From JAVBKX01 sp031553835 (GTDB taxonomy: Bacteria > Bacteroidota > Bacteroidia > Bacteroidales > Azobacteroidaceae), in assembly GCA_031553835.1 (NCBI GenBank), contig JAVBKX010000003.1:45845-109844 (forward strand): a stretch of 64,000 nucleotides of DNA, given 5' to 3'. Below the pieces are notes generated by a model. That model had not been told where the DNA came from. It worked only from the letters and a program-made list of their open reading frames with translations, and searched no databases. The translations under genes were made by a program, and so were the position numbers. This document shows positions 1 through 9,438 of the stretch, in pieces. Within the stretch, counting starts at the first letter, position 1; each line of letters starts with the position of its first letter.

Positions 1-1754
1 TTACGACCGGGTAATCTAAGCAATAAACCATCGAGTCCGCTTCGTTTGTCTTCCGGAACATCATTTAATTTCAGTTCATTTAATAATTCCCTTCCGTAGA
101 ATACCAATAAAGCGCCAAGCGTATGTTTTTGGGCAAACGTTCTGTCATATTGAAGCGCTCCTTCCAAATAATAATTGCTTTTGGCGCCTTCCCATGTGTT
201 GCCGAGATCAATTTGTAATGTTTCACGCCCTTTATTCAGTGGTTGCAAAGTATGATCATCATTCATTTGATAATAAAAGGGATCCAGGGTCCGTGTTGTT
301 TGGCTTTGGCTGAACACATTCATTGAAAACAACGCCCTTACAGTCAAGCCTTTCGTAATCATCTTCAAATCCTGTTCCAACTGGAATTGAAATTGATTAG
401 TGGATGCAAAATAATCCTTATACCCTTTGACCATTTCAGCATAAGGGTTCGGATAACTTCCCGGTGATTTATTTCCAAACAAGGTATGTTGCACATCTGC
501 ATATTCGGATGTTTTATCATAGTAAGGAGGGAAATTTACCGGATTAGCTCCCATAACTTGTTTGTAGATTTCATTGGCTTCAACAGCGGGACCATTGTAG
601 CGGTTGTATAATGAATAAAGCTTCAAGGCAGCTTTTGTTGTTTTTGTCATATTGAAATCAACATTCGACCGAATATTGAATCGCTGTATATCAATATTAT
701 TATTGAAATTATTGATTGGATCTACTTTTAACAATCCTTTTTCGTTAGTATAAGCTACAGAAAGATAATATTGAGCAATATCTCCACCTCCGGTGGCACT
801 CAGATTGGCTTTATAGTTTTGCACATAATCATTGAATAAATAGTTATACCAATCTATATTAGGGTACAATTGAGCATCTGTTCCACGACGCGTATTTTCT
901 ATTTTCTCTTTGGAATAAGCCAATGAAGCTCCCGGTACACGAGTCCTCAAAGCATTGTTATACATTTCCATATAAGTTACCCCATCCACAAAATTATTAG
1001 TTTTGGTTGGCATTGCAATGGATGTTTCCAATCGGGTTGAGATAGACATTTTCCCTTTTTTTCCTGATTTTGTGGTTACAAGGATAACTCCGTTTCCACC
1101 TCTTGCTCCATATAACGCAGTAGCGTTGGCATCCTTCATAATGGAAAAACTCTCCACATTATCCGGTTCCAAACGAGCCAAATCTTCTGTTGACATTTCT
1201 ATTCCGTCTATCAAAATCAACGGATCCTGTTTATAGCCAAAAGTTGTAACTCCCCGTATAAAGAATTCGGCATTATCCTTCCCGGGTTCTCCTGATCGTT
1301 GATAAGAAATAATTCCTGCCACATTACCGGCCAATGCTGTAGTAAGGTTTGTTTGAGGAACTTTTAATTCAGAAGGTTTCACAGTTGTAATTGATCCGAT
1401 TACACTCTCTTTCTTTTGTTTTTGAAATGCCACCACGGTAAATTCTTCCAATTCATTGACAGCTTCCGTCATAATCACATCAAGCGTGAAGCGATTTCCA
1501 ATTACAAAAGATTGTGTCACATATCCCAAATAAGAGAATACGATACTATCGGAAGACGTTATATCGGAGATGGCATATTTGCCGTCCATCGATGTGGCGG
1601 TTCCTTTGGCAGAATTTTTAATGGTAACCGATACTCCTGGCAGGGGCGTACCTTCCGGATCGACAACAACTCCTTTTATAAGAGTTGTTTGCGCAGATAT
1701 TCCAAAGGTAACAGACAGGAATATCCATACAAGAGATAGAATTTTTTTCGTCAT
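1..1754 (-). CDS. SusC/RagA-family TonB-linked outer membrane receptor (partial, C-terminus beyond the window)
   Basis: An open frame begins at the ATG at 1754 and runs off the left edge after 584 codons. It starts with a signal peptide (MTKKILSLVWIFLSVTFG, then ISAQ), followed by a carboxypeptidase-D-like repeat (IKGVVVDPEGTPLPGVSV), a TonB-box-like stretch and a plug domain with the SusC signature (PLILIDGIEM; MKDANATALYGARGGNGVI). The remainder is beta-barrel-like. SusC proteins form the outer-membrane channel that imports oligosaccharides with a SusD lipoprotein, which would lie to the left of the window. It follows the GH5 gene by 43 bp on the same strand, so co-transcription and glycan import are likely. 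The substrate is not known. Confidence 0.95.
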   Translation of the reverse strand, partial: MTKKILSLVWIFLSVTFGISAQTTLIKGVVVDPEGTPLPGVSVTIKNSAKGTATSMDGKYAISDITSSDSIVFSYLGYVTQSFVIGNRFTLDVIMTEAVNELEEFTVVAFQKQKKESVIGSITTVKPSELKVPQTNLTTALAGNVAGIISYQRSGEPGKDNAEFFIRGVTTFGYKQDPLILIDGIEMSTEDLARLEPDNVESFSIMKDANATALYGARGGNGVILVTTKSGKKGKMSISTRLETSIAMPTKTNNFVDGVTYMEMYNNALRTRVPGASLAYSKEKIENTRRGTDAQLYPNIDWYNYLFNDYVQNYKANLSATGGGDIAQYYLSVAYTNEKGLLKVDPINNFNNNIDIQRFNIRSNVDFNMTKTTKAALKLYSLYNRYNGPAVEANEIYKQVMGANPVNFPPYYDKTSEYADVQHTLFGNKSPGSYPNPYAEMVKGYKDYFASTNQFQFQLEQDLKMITKGLTVRALFSMNVFSQSQTTRTLDPFYYQMNDDHTLQPLNKGRETLQIDLGNTWEGAKSNYYLEGALQYDRTFAQKHTLGALLVFYGRELLNELKLNDVPEDKRSGLDGLLLRLPGR

Positions 1755-1797
1755 AAAATGATATTAGATTAAATAAAGTTATATACACGATTGCGAA

Positions 1798-4503
1798 TCA
1801 GCGTCTTACGATCACTTTTTCGCCGGAACAACTATCAGCTGTCAACATTTTCAGGTAATATATACCTTCCGGAATATGATTCATCGGAATCCGAATGGGA
1901 TTGTCGAGAGAAAAATGGTGAAAAAACAACTGTTTTCCCGACATATCAACCAACGAAAAACTGGCATCCGACACACCAAAGGTATTGATATACAGCATAT
2001 CGGAAACCGGGTTGGGAAAAAGTCGCATGCCTTCATTCCGGGATATTTGCTGCACATTCATCCCTTCTTTTTTTCTGAGCGCAATCCAGTTTAGATTAAA
2101 ACCTTCTGTATTAGCCCGCAATCGGAGCAAATTTTTCCCTTTTTTTAATGTTACAGTAGAACTTTGAGTATTCCAATTTTGCCAACCTCCTGTACCATTG
2201 AACACTACTTGCTTCATAAAAGTATTAGTTTCACCATCGTACAAGGCAATACGTGATTGAGAATTATTTACCGACACCCGAAAATCAATATCGTGTTCTC
2301 CGGAATAATCAGCTAACAGAAAATATTCCAAATAACTGCCAATAGCAGCATAAGCGGCATTCAACCCGCCCCCTGCATCGCTGCACGATTCGAATTGAAA
2401 ACCATTTTTGTTAATATACTCCTCCGCTTCTATTACACATGGAACAGTATGAATGTATGCAGTTTTATTGTTCACTAAATAGTTATTCAACAAAGCCAAT
2501 GCTTGCCCACCACTTTTACAGGCAACATCTCCGGATGACAACAGAATCCTGTCGTCATTTAATATTGTTGCATCGACCTTCAATATGATTACTTGCGAAT
2601 GGGCCGTATCCTTTGTCGCATCCGTAATCTCCACTTGCCGATTGTTGACATAAACACGAAAAGAGCCGGTTGCGATTTCGTCAACCGGCTTATTAAAAAA
2701 CAAAATCACGTCATCTTTTATCAAATCTGTTTGTGCATCCAGTATTTCAAAGTTGACATTGGCTATATCTTTGGGCACCCTGAATTGAAAATAATTGAAA
2801 TTCACATTTCCTTTTTCAAAGAAAATTTTCACTTTAATTTTTCCTTTGGGAATGATAATATTGGGAATGATTTTCGTATTCCAGTTAGTCCATCCGCCGG
2901 TCGCTTCCAAAGCAATTAAAGAAGACGCACGTTGTCCATTGACTTCAATATAAACTTTCCCATTATTGTGTTCACTGGCGTAGCGAAAAAAGAGTGAAAA
3001 TGCCTTTTCTTCCGGAGAGTCAATGGTGTATTGCATCCATTCGCCATCTTCAATCCATCCTACAGAATATCCATTGGTCGGATTGTCGGAACACGATTCT
3101 ATGTCCACTCCGTCATTTCTATACACCCATCCCCTATTCCAGTTTACGTTCACATCCGTACTCAACCGGTAATTGGCATCCTCTGTATCGTAATAAGCAA
3201 CCCCGGCAGGTCCTAAGTCATAATCGGTTGCATAAATCACATCATTCACCTGAAGCGATTTAAATGGTTTTGATTCTTTATTGTGAGGTCTGGATATCAT
3301 GGCATCAATCACATCCTTTTGTATAATGCAATTTTCAAACTTGTGGTCTTCTGCAAATTGCATAACGGCACCAAAGGATTGGTCCGCATTTGTCGGTAAA
3401 TTTTTCTTCCAGGCATTAATCATCTGGTCGTATGCATGGTTGGATTTTGAACGCAAGACATTATTAATACCCGTTTTCTTAACCGGCCACCACGCCCAAC
3501 CGATGTTATTGGCTTCACACAATTCTATGACCTCTGTAAACCATGTGTTCGAATTTTCACCCGATTCCCCGAGCCAAATCGGCACATTACGCTGATCTCT
3601 TAAAGTAGTAATGAAATTAAGAGTGGATAAATCCGTATTATTCCAGTATTTATGAAAACTCAAAGCTATATTATTATCCCAAAGGGCAGGCAATCCGCTA
3701 TAATCATTTCCCCATGAGTTACCGCCAAGAATCAACAAATGGTTTTTGTCCACTTCCCTGATAGCTACGGTAATCCGTTTATATAAATCCCACAAATCTT
3801 TATTGTTGTTGGGCAGTGTCCAATTCGGTTCATTAATAAGGTCATAGCCACCCATCCAGGGACTATCGGCATATCTTTTCGCCAGTTTTTTCCATAATTC
3901 CACCAATTTTTGTTTATTCGCTTCACTTTCCCAAAGCGATGGTTTAGAAGTGTCGTAGTCAGAAATATTAGCATCTTTCCCCTGGCCGCCTGGAGCGCCA
4001 TGCATATCAAGAATCAAGTACATTTGATTATCGGCACACCATCGTAATACACTATCTAAACGGACAAAGCCGTTTTCGAGCCAGGTATGCTGTCCCGGAA
4101 CAGGTTCTTCTTCGATCGGCAATGTAAACATTTTATAATGCATGGCGACACGCACACTATTAAAGCCCCATGCAGCCATAGAATCGACATCAATCCGGCG
4201 AAAATGATTATCCCACCATGTTTCATAAAATTGTTTCGTTCTCTCTTCTCCGATGGTCTGCACCAACAGATTGCGGAATTTCCATTGCGTTCCCGCCACA
4301 TCGCCGGTACCCATCATATAACCCTCCTGAAGCATCCAATTGCCGGTGCCAATTCCTCTTAAGATAAGATTATTTCCATATACATCAAGGATTTGCTTTC
4401 CGGAAGCATGTACAAACCCACTCTGAGCAAGAGCGTTAACAGGAAGAAAAATGTATATGAGAAAACTTATAAATACAACAGGTTTAATAAAAATTTTTCT
4501 CAT
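1798..4503 (-). CDS. Secreted GH5-family glycanase with two CBM6-like modules and a type IX sorting tail
   Basis: This 901-residue protein has a signal peptide (about 1-27), then a GH5 TIM barrel (about 35-375). The acid/base is seen in DLINEPNW (E225), the nucleophile in WLGESGE (E313), and H284 lies in LSFHKYW. Two beta-sandwich modules of CBM6 type follow (about 420-590 and 700-815; WTNWNT and WQNWNT motifs). The end (about 830-901, LFPNPVSDMLYINT) is a Por/type-A sorting domain cleaved by the type IX secretion system. The enzyme should therefore be exported and surface-anchored, cutting a beta-glucan or beta-mannan type polymer. Which one cannot be told from sequence. It lies between the regulator and the susC gene. 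Confidence 0.92.
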   Translation of the reverse strand: MRKIFIKPVVFISFLIYIFLPVNALAQSGFVHASGKQILDVYGNNLILRGIGTGNWMLQEGYMMGTGDVAGTQWKFRNLLVQTIGEERTKQFYETWWDNHFRRIDVDSMAAWGFNSVRVAMHYKMFTLPIEEEPVPGQHTWLENGFVRLDSVLRWCADNQMYLILDMHGAPGGQGKDANISDYDTSKPSLWESEANKQKLVELWKKLAKRYADSPWMGGYDLINEPNWTLPNNNKDLWDLYKRITVAIREVDKNHLLILGGNSWGNDYSGLPALWDNNIALSFHKYWNNTDLSTLNFITTLRDQRNVPIWLGESGENSNTWFTEVIELCEANNIGWAWWPVKKTGINNVLRSKSNHAYDQMINAWKKNLPTNADQSFGAVMQFAEDHKFENCIIQKDVIDAMISRPHNKESKPFKSLQVNDVIYATDYDLGPAGVAYYDTEDANYRLSTDVNVNWNRGWVYRNDGVDIESCSDNPTNGYSVGWIEDGEWMQYTIDSPEEKAFSLFFRYASEHNNGKVYIEVNGQRASSLIALEATGGWTNWNTKIIPNIIIPKGKIKVKIFFEKGNVNFNYFQFRVPKDIANVNFEILDAQTDLIKDDVILFFNKPVDEIATGSFRVYVNNRQVEITDATKDTAHSQVIILKVDATILNDDRILLSSGDVACKSGGQALALLNNYLVNNKTAYIHTVPCVIEAEEYINKNGFQFESCSDAGGGLNAAYAAIGSYLEYFLLADYSGEHDIDFRVSVNNSQSRIALYDGETNTFMKQVVFNGTGGWQNWNTQSSTVTLKKGKNLLRLRANTEGFNLNWIALRKKEGMNVQQISRNEGMRLFPNPVSDMLYINTFGVSDASFSLVDMSGKQLFFHHFSLDNPIRIPMNHIPEGIYYLKMLTADSCSGEKVIVRR

Positions 4504-4556
4504 TTGGTATTATCTTTTAGGTATAAACTGTAACAAATTTCTTGTTTTTACGAGAT

Positions 4557-4564
4557 CAAAGATA
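4557..4564 (-). promoter_or_regulatory. Bacteroidetes -7 element for the GH5/susC unit
   Basis: On the minus strand this reads TATCTTTG, an exact TAnnTTTG -7 element, 54 bp upstream of the GH5 start codon. No clear -33 TTTG lies at the usual spacing, which fits a gene that may need an activator. The rest of 4504-4712 shows no gene. Confidence 0.5.
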
Positions 4565-4712
4565 AAAAGCAAAAGAGGGGTTTGGCAAGAGGTATAAAAA
4601 AAAAGTGGATTTTTCAAAAGAATAAACTATCTAACAAATCAAATATCAACAAGATATAAACAAATCAAGGCAGTCGAAAAGTGGAACATTTATAAGAAAA
4701 AATCAGGGAAAA

Positions 4713-6356
4713 TTATCTGATTGTCATTACCCGGTCTTCAAAATTATCGCGTGAACCGCGCGCTTTGCTTTTAATTTTTGCCCGGTAATTATAAATCGTG
4801 TTAACCGAATAACGAAGAAATTCTGCAATTTGAGAGCTGTCATCTATACCTAAACGAATTAATGCAAGTATTCTTAGTTCAGTATTGAGTAATTCTCCTT
4901 TTTTCAGCACAATAAGATCATTTTCCAATAGCAGTCCGTTGACCTGACCGACAAAACCGGGAAACAGCTGAAGAAATGCCGTGTCGAAATTAACATATAA
5001 TTCTTTCAATTCATTTTCCAGCATATCTTGAGAAGATGTCATACTAAGCACTTCCGTTATTTTTCCATTGGACACCTTTTTGTGTACCATACGACGGTAT
5101 CCATCTAATTTATCGATATAAAGAGAACACAATTTGATAAAACGCCCGATATATTCTTCTTTAATCTGATTCGATTCAGTCAGATCCAAATTAGTGGATT
5201 TCAACTGGATATTCATTAGTTTCAAATCTTCGTTCAATTTTTTCAATTGATTGTTGGCTACCTGCAAATGCTTTCTGGCAACCGACAATCGTTTCATTTG
5301 TTTGTAAATATACAACAATGCCAGGATAAGCATCGGAAACAATGCACAGATTACAATCAATGAAGTTTGCAATTTCCGGTTTTGCTTCTCAATCATTGCC
5401 TGATAGGTTTTATCAATCAGCGATAAAATAAAAGCGCTTTGTAAACTTCGCAACCGGGCATTATAAAAAACGGTTTCATTCCATGAAAAACGAATATACT
5501 CATAGGCGCGTTCGATATCTCCTTCGGAATACAGTATCTCGGCCAGCATCCACAAAGAAGCATGATCTTTAATGGCCGAATGTATATCAGACAATGCAGA
5601 CAAAGCCAAATAACGTTTTTGTTCTTCCACATTCCCTTCAAACTGACAGGTCAACGATCGATGATAGGTGACCAATGCATGTTCCGGAGTGTTAAGAGAC
5701 ACTTTTTCCAGACGAATATCATTGATTCGATAAGCCTCGGGGAAATTTCGGATATACCGGTTATACGTTTCATCCAAAATCATTTTCAAATCCGAATCGG
5801 CAGGCAATATCGTATTAAGAGAATCTTTGTATTGATCTGATATTTTCCGGTATGATCCGGAAATTTCTTTATTTTGGGTATAAAAGGCTAATTCTCCATA
5901 AATATGGCTGTATGTATCATAGTAATTTACCAATAAAGCAGGAGATAATTTGTTTCGATCAATGGCCTCAATCATATCCACAGCCTCTTTATACATGCCT
6001 GCCGAACCCATCAGATACGACAAGGTAATGATATTGGAATACTCATTGTATTGATTTTGTTGTTCTTTAGCTATGTTGATACAAATATTAAGGTAATAGA
6101 TAGCCGAATCACATATATAAGGTTTATATTCCTGATATAATGCAAAATAAACATTGTAATAATCGGCAGAATGAATATCCACCCGCGAACATTTAAGCAT
6201 TAAAGCGTTAATACGGGCTTGTTTCGAAGCATTATATTGTTCCGAACATTGAATAGTTTGATCTAATTCTATCAACAAAGAATCTACTGTACTATTAGCC
6301 CGAATGGTAAAAACGGAGATACAACACAACAGTATGACTCGTATAAATGCAACCAC
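4713..6356 (-). CDS. Membrane-anchored TPR/HTH transcriptional regulator (DUF6377 type)
   Basis: The 547-residue protein has an N-terminal signal/anchor (1-20), a helical repeat region rich in Tyr and Leu (about 25-320), one membrane segment (about 330-350, SLIVICALFPMLILALLYIY), a coiled coil (about 355-400) and a C-terminal helix-turn-helix (LRILALIRLGIDDSSQIAEF, then SVNTIYNYRAKIK). This is the layout of the DUF6377 proteins of Bacteroidetes, which put a periplasmic sensor and a cytoplasmic DNA-binding end in one chain. It lies directly upstream of the GH5 and susC genes, so control of that locus is the obvious inference. No enzymatic domain is visible. Confidence 0.85.
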   Translation of the reverse strand: MVAFIRVILLCCISVFTIRANSTVDSLLIELDQTIQCSEQYNASKQARINALMLKCSRVDIHSADYYNVYFALYQEYKPYICDSAIYYLNICINIAKEQQNQYNEYSNIITLSYLMGSAGMYKEAVDMIEAIDRNKLSPALLVNYYDTYSHIYGELAFYTQNKEISGSYRKISDQYKDSLNTILPADSDLKMILDETYNRYIRNFPEAYRINDIRLEKVSLNTPEHALVTYHRSLTCQFEGNVEEQKRYLALSALSDIHSAIKDHASLWMLAEILYSEGDIERAYEYIRFSWNETVFYNARLRSLQSAFILSLIDKTYQAMIEKQNRKLQTSLIVICALFPMLILALLYIYKQMKRLSVARKHLQVANNQLKKLNEDLKLMNIQLKSTNLDLTESNQIKEEYIGRFIKLCSLYIDKLDGYRRMVHKKVSNGKITEVLSMTSSQDMLENELKELYVNFDTAFLQLFPGFVGQVNGLLLENDLIVLKKGELLNTELRILALIRLGIDDSSQIAEFLRYSVNTIYNYRAKIKSKARGSRDNFEDRVMTIR

Positions 6357-6384
6357 AATTAGGATTTTATAACGGTTTGTTTTA

Positions 6385-6415
6385 CAAAATTATAAAATAT
6401 CAGCAAAAATACAAA
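6385..6415 (-). promoter_or_regulatory. Promoter of the DUF6377 regulator
   Basis: The minus strand shows TTTG (6415-6412), 19 bp, then TAATTTTG (6392-6385). This matches the Bacteroides consensus TTTG-N19-21-TAnnTTTG. The start codon at 6356 is about 29 bp downstream of the -7 element. Confidence 0.7.
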
Positions 6416-6429
6416 CCTTAAAAATACGA

Positions 6430-7185
6430 TTATCCATTGATACGTCTTCTGAATTCTGCACATACAATGGCTGTAGCCACAGCGACATTCAACGATTCCG
6501 AAGTTTGTTGACCGGGAGGAAAACTGGGAATTAATAATTTTTGAGTAATATATTGTTCCATCACAGGAGTAATACCATTACCTTCATTACCCATCACGAT
6601 AAGTCCTGCGGAAGACAATGATTGTTCATACAGATTTTCGCCTTCCAATAAAGTACCATACACAGGCAAATCTCCCATCCGGTTCATTAATTCGGTTAAA
6701 TCGGCATAATGCACATGCACACGGGAAAGCGCTCCCATAGTGGCTTGCACAACTTTCGGATTATACACATCAACAGTATCGGAAGAGCAAATGATGTCCG
6801 GAATACCAAACCAATCGGCTATCCGGACGATCGTTCCTAAATTACCCGGATCTTGTATGCCATCAAGCACTAAAGTTAACTGGTTCTGCAAAATTCCGAA
6901 ATCCAAAACATACAAAGGTTTTCGAAAAATCGCCAATACATCCTGCGGATTTTTCAGCAAACTGGCTTTTTCTATATCGCCTTCATCTGCCCAAAGCAAT
7001 TCTTTGGTCTTGACATCTCCTTGCGTGGCTAACCAGGACGATTGGGTCAATAATAATTCGCATTCAAAATAAGGAAGCATATCCGCCACAATTTTATTTC
7101 CTTCAGCCAGAAAACAACCGGTTTCATTCCGGAATTTCCGATGCTCCAATGAACGGATAAATTTGATTTTACTTTTACTCAACAT
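6430..7185 (-). CDS. TrmH/SpoU-family RNA 2'-O-ribose methyltransferase
   Basis: This 251-residue protein carries the three SpoU motifs: N-L-G-T-I-V-R (motif 1, about residue 116), IVMGNEGNGI (motif 2, about 193) and IPSFPPGQQTSESLNVAVA (motif 3, about 215). An N-terminal substrate-binding domain precedes them, as in RlmB-like enzymes. The family methylates ribose 2'-OH groups of rRNA or tRNA from S-adenosylmethionine, forming a trefoil knot dimer. The exact target base cannot be read from sequence. It appears monocistronic. Confidence 0.93.
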   Translation of the reverse strand: MLSKSKIKFIRSLEHRKFRNETGCFLAEGNKIVADMLPYFECELLLTQSSWLATQGDVKTKELLWADEGDIEKASLLKNPQDVLAIFRKPLYVLDFGILQNQLTLVLDGIQDPGNLGTIVRIADWFGIPDIICSSDTVDVYNPKVVQATMGALSRVHVHYADLTELMNRMGDLPVYGTLLEGENLYEQSLSSAGLIVMGNEGNGITPVMEQYITQKLLIPSFPPGQQTSESLNVAVATAIVCAEFRRRING

Positions 7186-7262
7186 CTGTGTAAGAAATCA
7201 AAATAGTTGTTGTATTGTCATCATAAAAAAACGTTTTAAAATTTTCAATAAAAAAAGCTCGC

Positions 7263-7270
7263 CAAAGATA
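7263..7270 (-). promoter_or_regulatory. Probable -7 element upstream of the rRNA methyltransferase gene
   Basis: On the minus strand it reads TATCTTTG, 78 bp before the start at 7185. No -33 element is obvious, so this is weaker than the other promoters called here. Confidence 0.35.
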
Positions 7271-7312
7271 ATAAAAAAACAATTATCAATACTTTATATT
7301 TGTTTTACAGAT

Positions 7313-9316
7313 TTATTTCTTTTTCCACAAAACTAATCTGAAAACAGCGAGATCCTCATCCATTTCCACCTCTTCATCGGGTAATTCACTCATCTCGTCG
7401 TATGCATCATGTACCATGTAATCGAACCAGTTGTAAGGAGCATATATAATGGTAGCGGTCAACTCTTGATGTAACTTAAAAAACAATTCACCAATAGTAA
7501 ATTCTTTACCATCATCAGCATGGAGAAAAATCCATTCCATTTTATCTGATGATGCCAAATAATAACGAATTATCACTTTCGGCATGGCTTCCAACGGGTC
7601 GGGTATTGCAGAAGAAGAGCAAACCTCATTTCCCGCTTGTTCCTGCATCCGGTCAAATGCCTTACAAAATTCTTGCAAGGATACATATCTTCCTTCAAAT
7701 TTCCAGCAAACAGCTGAAAATAAGATGTCTTCTTCTTCCTCCATCCATGAAGCGACAACTAAGGGGTGTTGCGTATTCATATTCTCCTCCTGAAGACACA
7801 AAGCTTGTATAATACTATCAGATTTTGTTGCAAAAAAATGAGTAGTCATTAAATTAATTACTTTAAACCAAAGCTCCAACATGGTAAAATACAGCCCATT
7901 ATCAGATTTAATAATCATAGGGTGTTCTGCTTCCCACAACTGTAGATGCACAGCCGGATTGTCTATCCGCTCGGTATCTTCCAACCCAATGTTTTCCTGT
8001 TTCCAATGAAAAAGCAGATCCTGTTGCAAATATTCCTCCGAATCGTACGTTCCTCTTCGTAAATTCCAATTTAGAATAATCATTAATAAGGTAGATTGCC
8101 GGGAAAGGTCTTCCTGCTTTTTTAGATTTGCTTCTACCTGCCGGTTGATAAAATTCCGGATACGCAACAACAGCGGATTAAACAGTCCAAATACAAAACC
8201 ATAATTAAGCAAAATGATTGCAACCATCAGGGTAATCATCAGGCAGTTATGCATTTTCCGATCTATTGAAACGAGGGTTGCTTTGTTTTTATCGGCAATA
8301 TAACTGACAATCACATTTCCTTCATTCAGATCACTATCAATAGTGCAGGAAGAGGCATCCAACACAGTCGGTTTATTTGCATCCGACATAAACACAAACG
8401 ATTTACTGCGAAGCCAAACACAATCTTCGTTATTATTGTATGGATACCAATCGCTGTAAATCAGGTACAACATTTCCTGCTGCTTTCCCTTGGCTCCGGT
8501 ATCGAGTTCATCTGTATGAAAATAAATGATTTTCAGGCAATTATAAAACAAAACCATTTCCACTATTAGCAATGGAGTAACCGCCATTAGCCAAAGCGTC
8601 GTGAATAGGAATTTCTTTTTCAATACACGCTGAACAAAAAATGAAACAGATACAACAGATAAGGCAAGGGCAAATAAAAACAATACTTCCGGATACATTA
8701 TTTTCCCGACATCATTGTTGAGATAATCGACTTTTAACGTCCTTTCCAATCGTTTACCAGAACTTTGTTTTCCATCGCTTATTCGAACGGAATGATAAAT
8801 ATGTACCGAATAGTTGTATTTTTCATCCTCATAACCACCATTTTCAACTAATTTAATGATGCTGTCTTCCCGTTGTTTTTTCTCTAATGCATCCCGAATA
8901 ATTTTCAGTTTTTTATTATACAGCTTGATGATTTTCTGTTGATCCTGCTGAGAAATACTATATTTATGCCAAGGCTCTTTTTCCGTAATAAATTCGGAAG
9001 ACAGCTTTCCTCCTTTTTCTATCCACAAATCAGCCAATCGCCCATGATCAGATAAAGAATACGAAGAATAAGAAACGGCAAAACGAAGACTGGTTAGCAA
9101 AAGTCGGTTATAATCGCTTGACACCCCTTTTTCCACAAGAGCCGAAGCTTTTTCGTAATTACCATTGAAATTGGCTTTATCCAGCTCATTATATCCCAAT
9201 TGGGTCATCGCTTCATCTGCCTTTTGCATCAACTGCCTGACAACAGGGATGGTATCATCCGCATAAATCGCAAGAAAACAAAAAGAGAAGATAAAACACG
9301 TAAAAAGTTTTTTCAT
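7313..9316 (-). CDS. Multi-pass membrane protein of unknown function
   Basis: The start at 9316 is preferred over an in-frame ATG at 9361, because it gives a clean signal peptide (MKKLFTCFIFSFCFLAIYA) and because a -7 promoter element lies between the two. The 667-residue product has a helical extracytoplasmic domain (about 20-200), two close membrane segments (about 205-270), a periplasmic loop, a third segment (about 375-400, MITLMVAIILLNYGFVFGLF) and a large acidic cytoplasmic end. I recognise no family and no catalytic motif. Confidence 0.8.
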   Translation of the reverse strand: MKKLFTCFIFSFCFLAIYADDTIPVVRQLMQKADEAMTQLGYNELDKANFNGNYEKASALVEKGVSSDYNRLLLTSLRFAVSYSSYSLSDHGRLADLWIEKGGKLSSEFITEKEPWHKYSISQQDQQKIIKLYNKKLKIIRDALEKKQREDSIIKLVENGGYEDEKYNYSVHIYHSVRISDGKQSSGKRLERTLKVDYLNNDVGKIMYPEVLFLFALALSVVSVSFFVQRVLKKKFLFTTLWLMAVTPLLIVEMVLFYNCLKIIYFHTDELDTGAKGKQQEMLYLIYSDWYPYNNNEDCVWLRSKSFVFMSDANKPTVLDASSCTIDSDLNEGNVIVSYIADKNKATLVSIDRKMHNCLMITLMVAIILLNYGFVFGLFNPLLLRIRNFINRQVEANLKKQEDLSRQSTLLMIILNWNLRRGTYDSEEYLQQDLLFHWKQENIGLEDTERIDNPAVHLQLWEAEHPMIIKSDNGLYFTMLELWFKVINLMTTHFFATKSDSIIQALCLQEENMNTQHPLVVASWMEEEEDILFSAVCWKFEGRYVSLQEFCKAFDRMQEQAGNEVCSSSAIPDPLEAMPKVIIRYYLASSDKMEWIFLHADDGKEFTIGELFFKLHQELTATIIYAPYNWFDYMVHDAYDEMSELPDEEVEMDEDLAVFRLVLWKKK

Positions 9317-9339
9317 TAGAGCAATGTTATAATGCAGCA

Positions 9340-9347
9340 CAAAACTA
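9340..9347 (-). promoter_or_regulatory. -7 element of the membrane protein gene
   Basis: On the minus strand it reads TAGTTTTG, matching TAnnTTTG, 24 bp before the start at 9316. It lies downstream of the alternative start at 9361, which argues against that longer reading. Confidence 0.55.
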
Positions 9348-9399
9348 CTGTTTTTTCTCAATATTTTTTAATTCGTGTAGCTGTATTATGTTTATTGGT

Positions 9400-9407
9400 T
9401 AACTTTG
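9400..9407 (+). promoter_or_regulatory. -7 element of the nitronate monooxygenase-like gene
   Basis: TAACTTTG matches TAnnTTTG and lies 32 bp before the start codon at 9439. Confidence 0.55.
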
Positions 9408-9438
9408 GAAACGATATGAATCAAATAAAAAATAAACA